A stretch of 7,638 nt of DNA from Paracoccaceae bacterium (lineage in GTDB: Bacteria; Pseudomonadota; Alphaproteobacteria; Rhodobacterales; Rhodobacteraceae): positions 1 to 7,638 of the forward strand of contig WTIQ01000291.1 in assembly GCA_011525185.1 (NCBI GenBank), written 5' to 3'. A model generated the notes under the pieces. The model worked only from the letters and a program-made list of their open reading frames with translations, was not told the DNA's origin and searched no databases. Below are positions 6,426 to 7,638 of this stretch, piece after piece. Position 1 is the first letter of the stretch. The number at the start of each line of letters is the position of its first letter. Both the position numbers and the translations under genes were made by a program.

Positions 6426-7118
6426 GTGTCAGACGGCGCTGTGATAACGCTTAGAGATGTCCAATTTTCTTGGTCAAAAAACCACGCCTTTAAGCTTGCA
6501 GTGCCCTCATTTTCCATCTCAAAGGGGGAAACCGTCCTTCTGTTGGGGGAAAGTGGCTCTGGGAAATCAACCCTTTTGTCACTGATTTGTGGAACCATTC
6601 ACCCAACAAAAGGACGCGTAATCGTGGACGGGACCACCCTAGCAGACCTCTCGCGCGGCGCGGCTGATCGGTTCCGTGCAGAGAGTATCGGAATAATTTT
6701 CCAGCAGTTCAACCTACTCCCCTTTGGCTCAGTTCTCGATAATATCACGCTCCCTCTTCACTTCGCACCACGTCGACGCAAAAATTGTGGAAATGCCGCC
6801 GAAGAAGCTATTGCCCTTTGCCATGCACTCTCTCTCCCCCAAGGGGTGGAAAGCATACGCGCCGCTGATCTCAGTGTCGGTCAGCAACAACGCGTCGCTG
6901 TTGCACGCGCCCTTATCGGAGGACCGCCGATTTTAATCGCAGATGAGCCAACCTCTGCATTAGACGAAACAAGCCAGTCCAGCTTTTTGGATCTGCTCTT
7001 TGCGCAGGTGAAAGAAAAACAAACCACACTCCTGATGGTGAGTCATGATCCTCGTCTAGCAGAGCGTTTTGATCGCGTTGCGACTATGGATCAGATCGTC
7101 CAAGTGGAGCGGAGTTGA
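6426..7118 (+). CDS. ABC transporter ATP-binding protein, LolD/MacB-like
   Basis: 230-residue cytoplasmic ATPase that should power the permease encoded directly after it. Walker A GESGSGKST is at 41-49, the Q-loop FQQFNLLP at 92-99, the signature LSVGQQQRV at 149-157, Walker B ILIADEP at 169-175, the D-loop SALD at 177-180 and the switch histidine His207 (VSHD). Length and the FQQFNLLP...DNI segment match the LolD/MacB subfamily and not the ZnuC zinc importer ATPases. The signature has Val in place of the usual first Gly (LSGGQ). The gene begins 2 bases after the zrgA stop. GTG 6426 is chosen, but AAAGG overlaps it; a second in-frame GTG at 6441 lies 12-13 bases after that site and would give MITLRDVQF. 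It may be the counterpart of the ATPase in the Vibrio zrg operon, which I infer from order. Confidence 0.93.
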   Translation: MSDGAVITLRDVQFSWSKNHAFKLAVPSFSISKGETVLLLGESGSGKSTLLSLICGTIHPTKGRVIVDGTTLADLSRGAADRFRAESIGIIFQQFNLLPFGSVLDNITLPLHFAPRRRKNCGNAAEEAIALCHALSLPQGVESIRAADLSVGQQQRVAVARALIGGPPILIADEPTSALDETSQSSFLDLLFAQVKEKQTTLLMVSHDPRLAERFDRVATMDQIVQVERS

Positions 7119-7638
7119 TGACAATCTTTCGCCTGACACTCGGCTCTCTTTTCGCACGTAAAATCACTGTGTTTATGACAATTCTGGCCATTGCCCTTTC
7201 CGTCATGCTGTTTTCGGGGGTTGAGAAAATCCGAACAGGGGCCAAAGCCAGTTTTGCAGATACTATTTCAGGCACCAATCTAATTGTCGGTGCGCGATCA
7301 GGGTCTGTTCAGCTCTTGCTTTATTCCGTGTTCCGCATTGGCAACGCTACTAACAATGTGACTTGGCAAAGTTATCAAGATATTGCCGCACGATCAGAAG
7401 TAGATTGGATCGTTCCCATCTCGCTAGGCGACAGCCACCGAAATTTTCGGGTCATGGGCACCAGCCCAGACTTCTTCAAACGCTACAAATTTAGAAAGGG
7501 TCAAAGCCTTACCTTTCGCGATGGTGCCGTCATGAGCGATTTATTTGACACCGTGATCGGTCATGATGTGGCAGAGGCTTTGGACTATAAGATCTCAGAC
7601 CCCATTGTTGTAGCCCATGGCATTGCTTCGTTCAGCGA
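7118..7638 (+). CDS. FtsX/MacB-type ABC transporter permease, cut by window edge
   Basis: The first 173 codons of an inner-membrane permease, open to the right edge. The start ATG shares its A with the TGA stop of the ATPase gene, a coupled overlap. GGAG at 7106-7109 sits 8 bases upstream as ribosome site. The N-terminus has one membrane helix at about residues 16-36 (ITVFMTILAIALSVMLFSGV), then a long soluble region. This is the layout of MacB/LolC/FtsX permeases, with helix 1 followed by a large periplasmic domain. A conserved-looking block at about 56-80 (from IVGAR through SVQLLLYSVFRIGN) is, from memory, also found in the FtsX-like permeases encoded near ZrgA-family genes; I could not verify this. 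The remaining three helices should lie beyond the window. The substrate cannot be read from what is visible. Confidence 0.88.
   Translation, partial: MTIFRLTLGSLFARKITVFMTILAIALSVMLFSGVEKIRTGAKASFADTISGTNLIVGARSGSVQLLLYSVFRIGNATNNVTWQSYQDIAARSEVDWIVPISLGDSHRNFRVMGTSPDFFKRYKFRKGQSLTFRDGAVMSDLFDTVIGHDVAEALDYKISDPIVVAHGIASFS

Overview
The window looks like chromosomal DNA of an alphaproteobacterium, most likely a marine member of the Rhodobacterales (Roseobacter-like). This rests on the character of the Suv3-type helicase, the Tgt N-terminus, the single-domain SCP2 protein beside an alpha/beta hydrolase, and moderate base composition. It is an inference from protein character, not from a marker gene. 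Genes are tightly packed. No tRNA, rRNA, insertion sequence, CRISPR array or integration site is visible.

Left part (1-3107, minus strand): a two-gene unit. A secreted or periplasmic TPR protein (3107-2547) is followed 21 bases later by a large Suv3-like RNA/DNA helicase. The helicase starts at a TTG codon (2525) and runs off the left edge of the window. The helicase core motifs are intact.

Middle (3168-5538): a second two-gene unit on the plus strand, divergent from the TPR gene across a 60-base gap. It holds an SCP2-domain lipid carrier (95 aa) and an alpha/beta hydrolase of the lysophospholipase / monoacylglycerol-lipase type (314 aa). Their reading frames are the same and are separated only by TAA-TTG-ATG. 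The hydrolase converges with tgt (tRNA-guanine transglycosylase, complete, 376 aa), with 4 bases between the stop codons.

Right part (5539-7638): a 282-base intergenic region precedes a three-gene operon. The operon encodes a ZrgA-family (DUF2796) periplasmic protein with a strongly histidine-rich segment, a LolD/MacB-like ABC ATPase, and an FtsX/MacB-like permease cut by the right edge. The intergenic region carries a 19-bp palindrome, AACGTTATATCATAACGTT, which has the GTTAT-N3-ATAAC core of Zur (zinc uptake regulator) boxes. Together these point to a zinc-starvation-induced, ZrgA-linked ABC system of the kind known from Vibrio. This is the most interesting part of the window: the transporter has the ABC type usually linked to lipoprotein or macrolide handling, not the ZnuABC type, so its cargo and direction are not settled by sequence.
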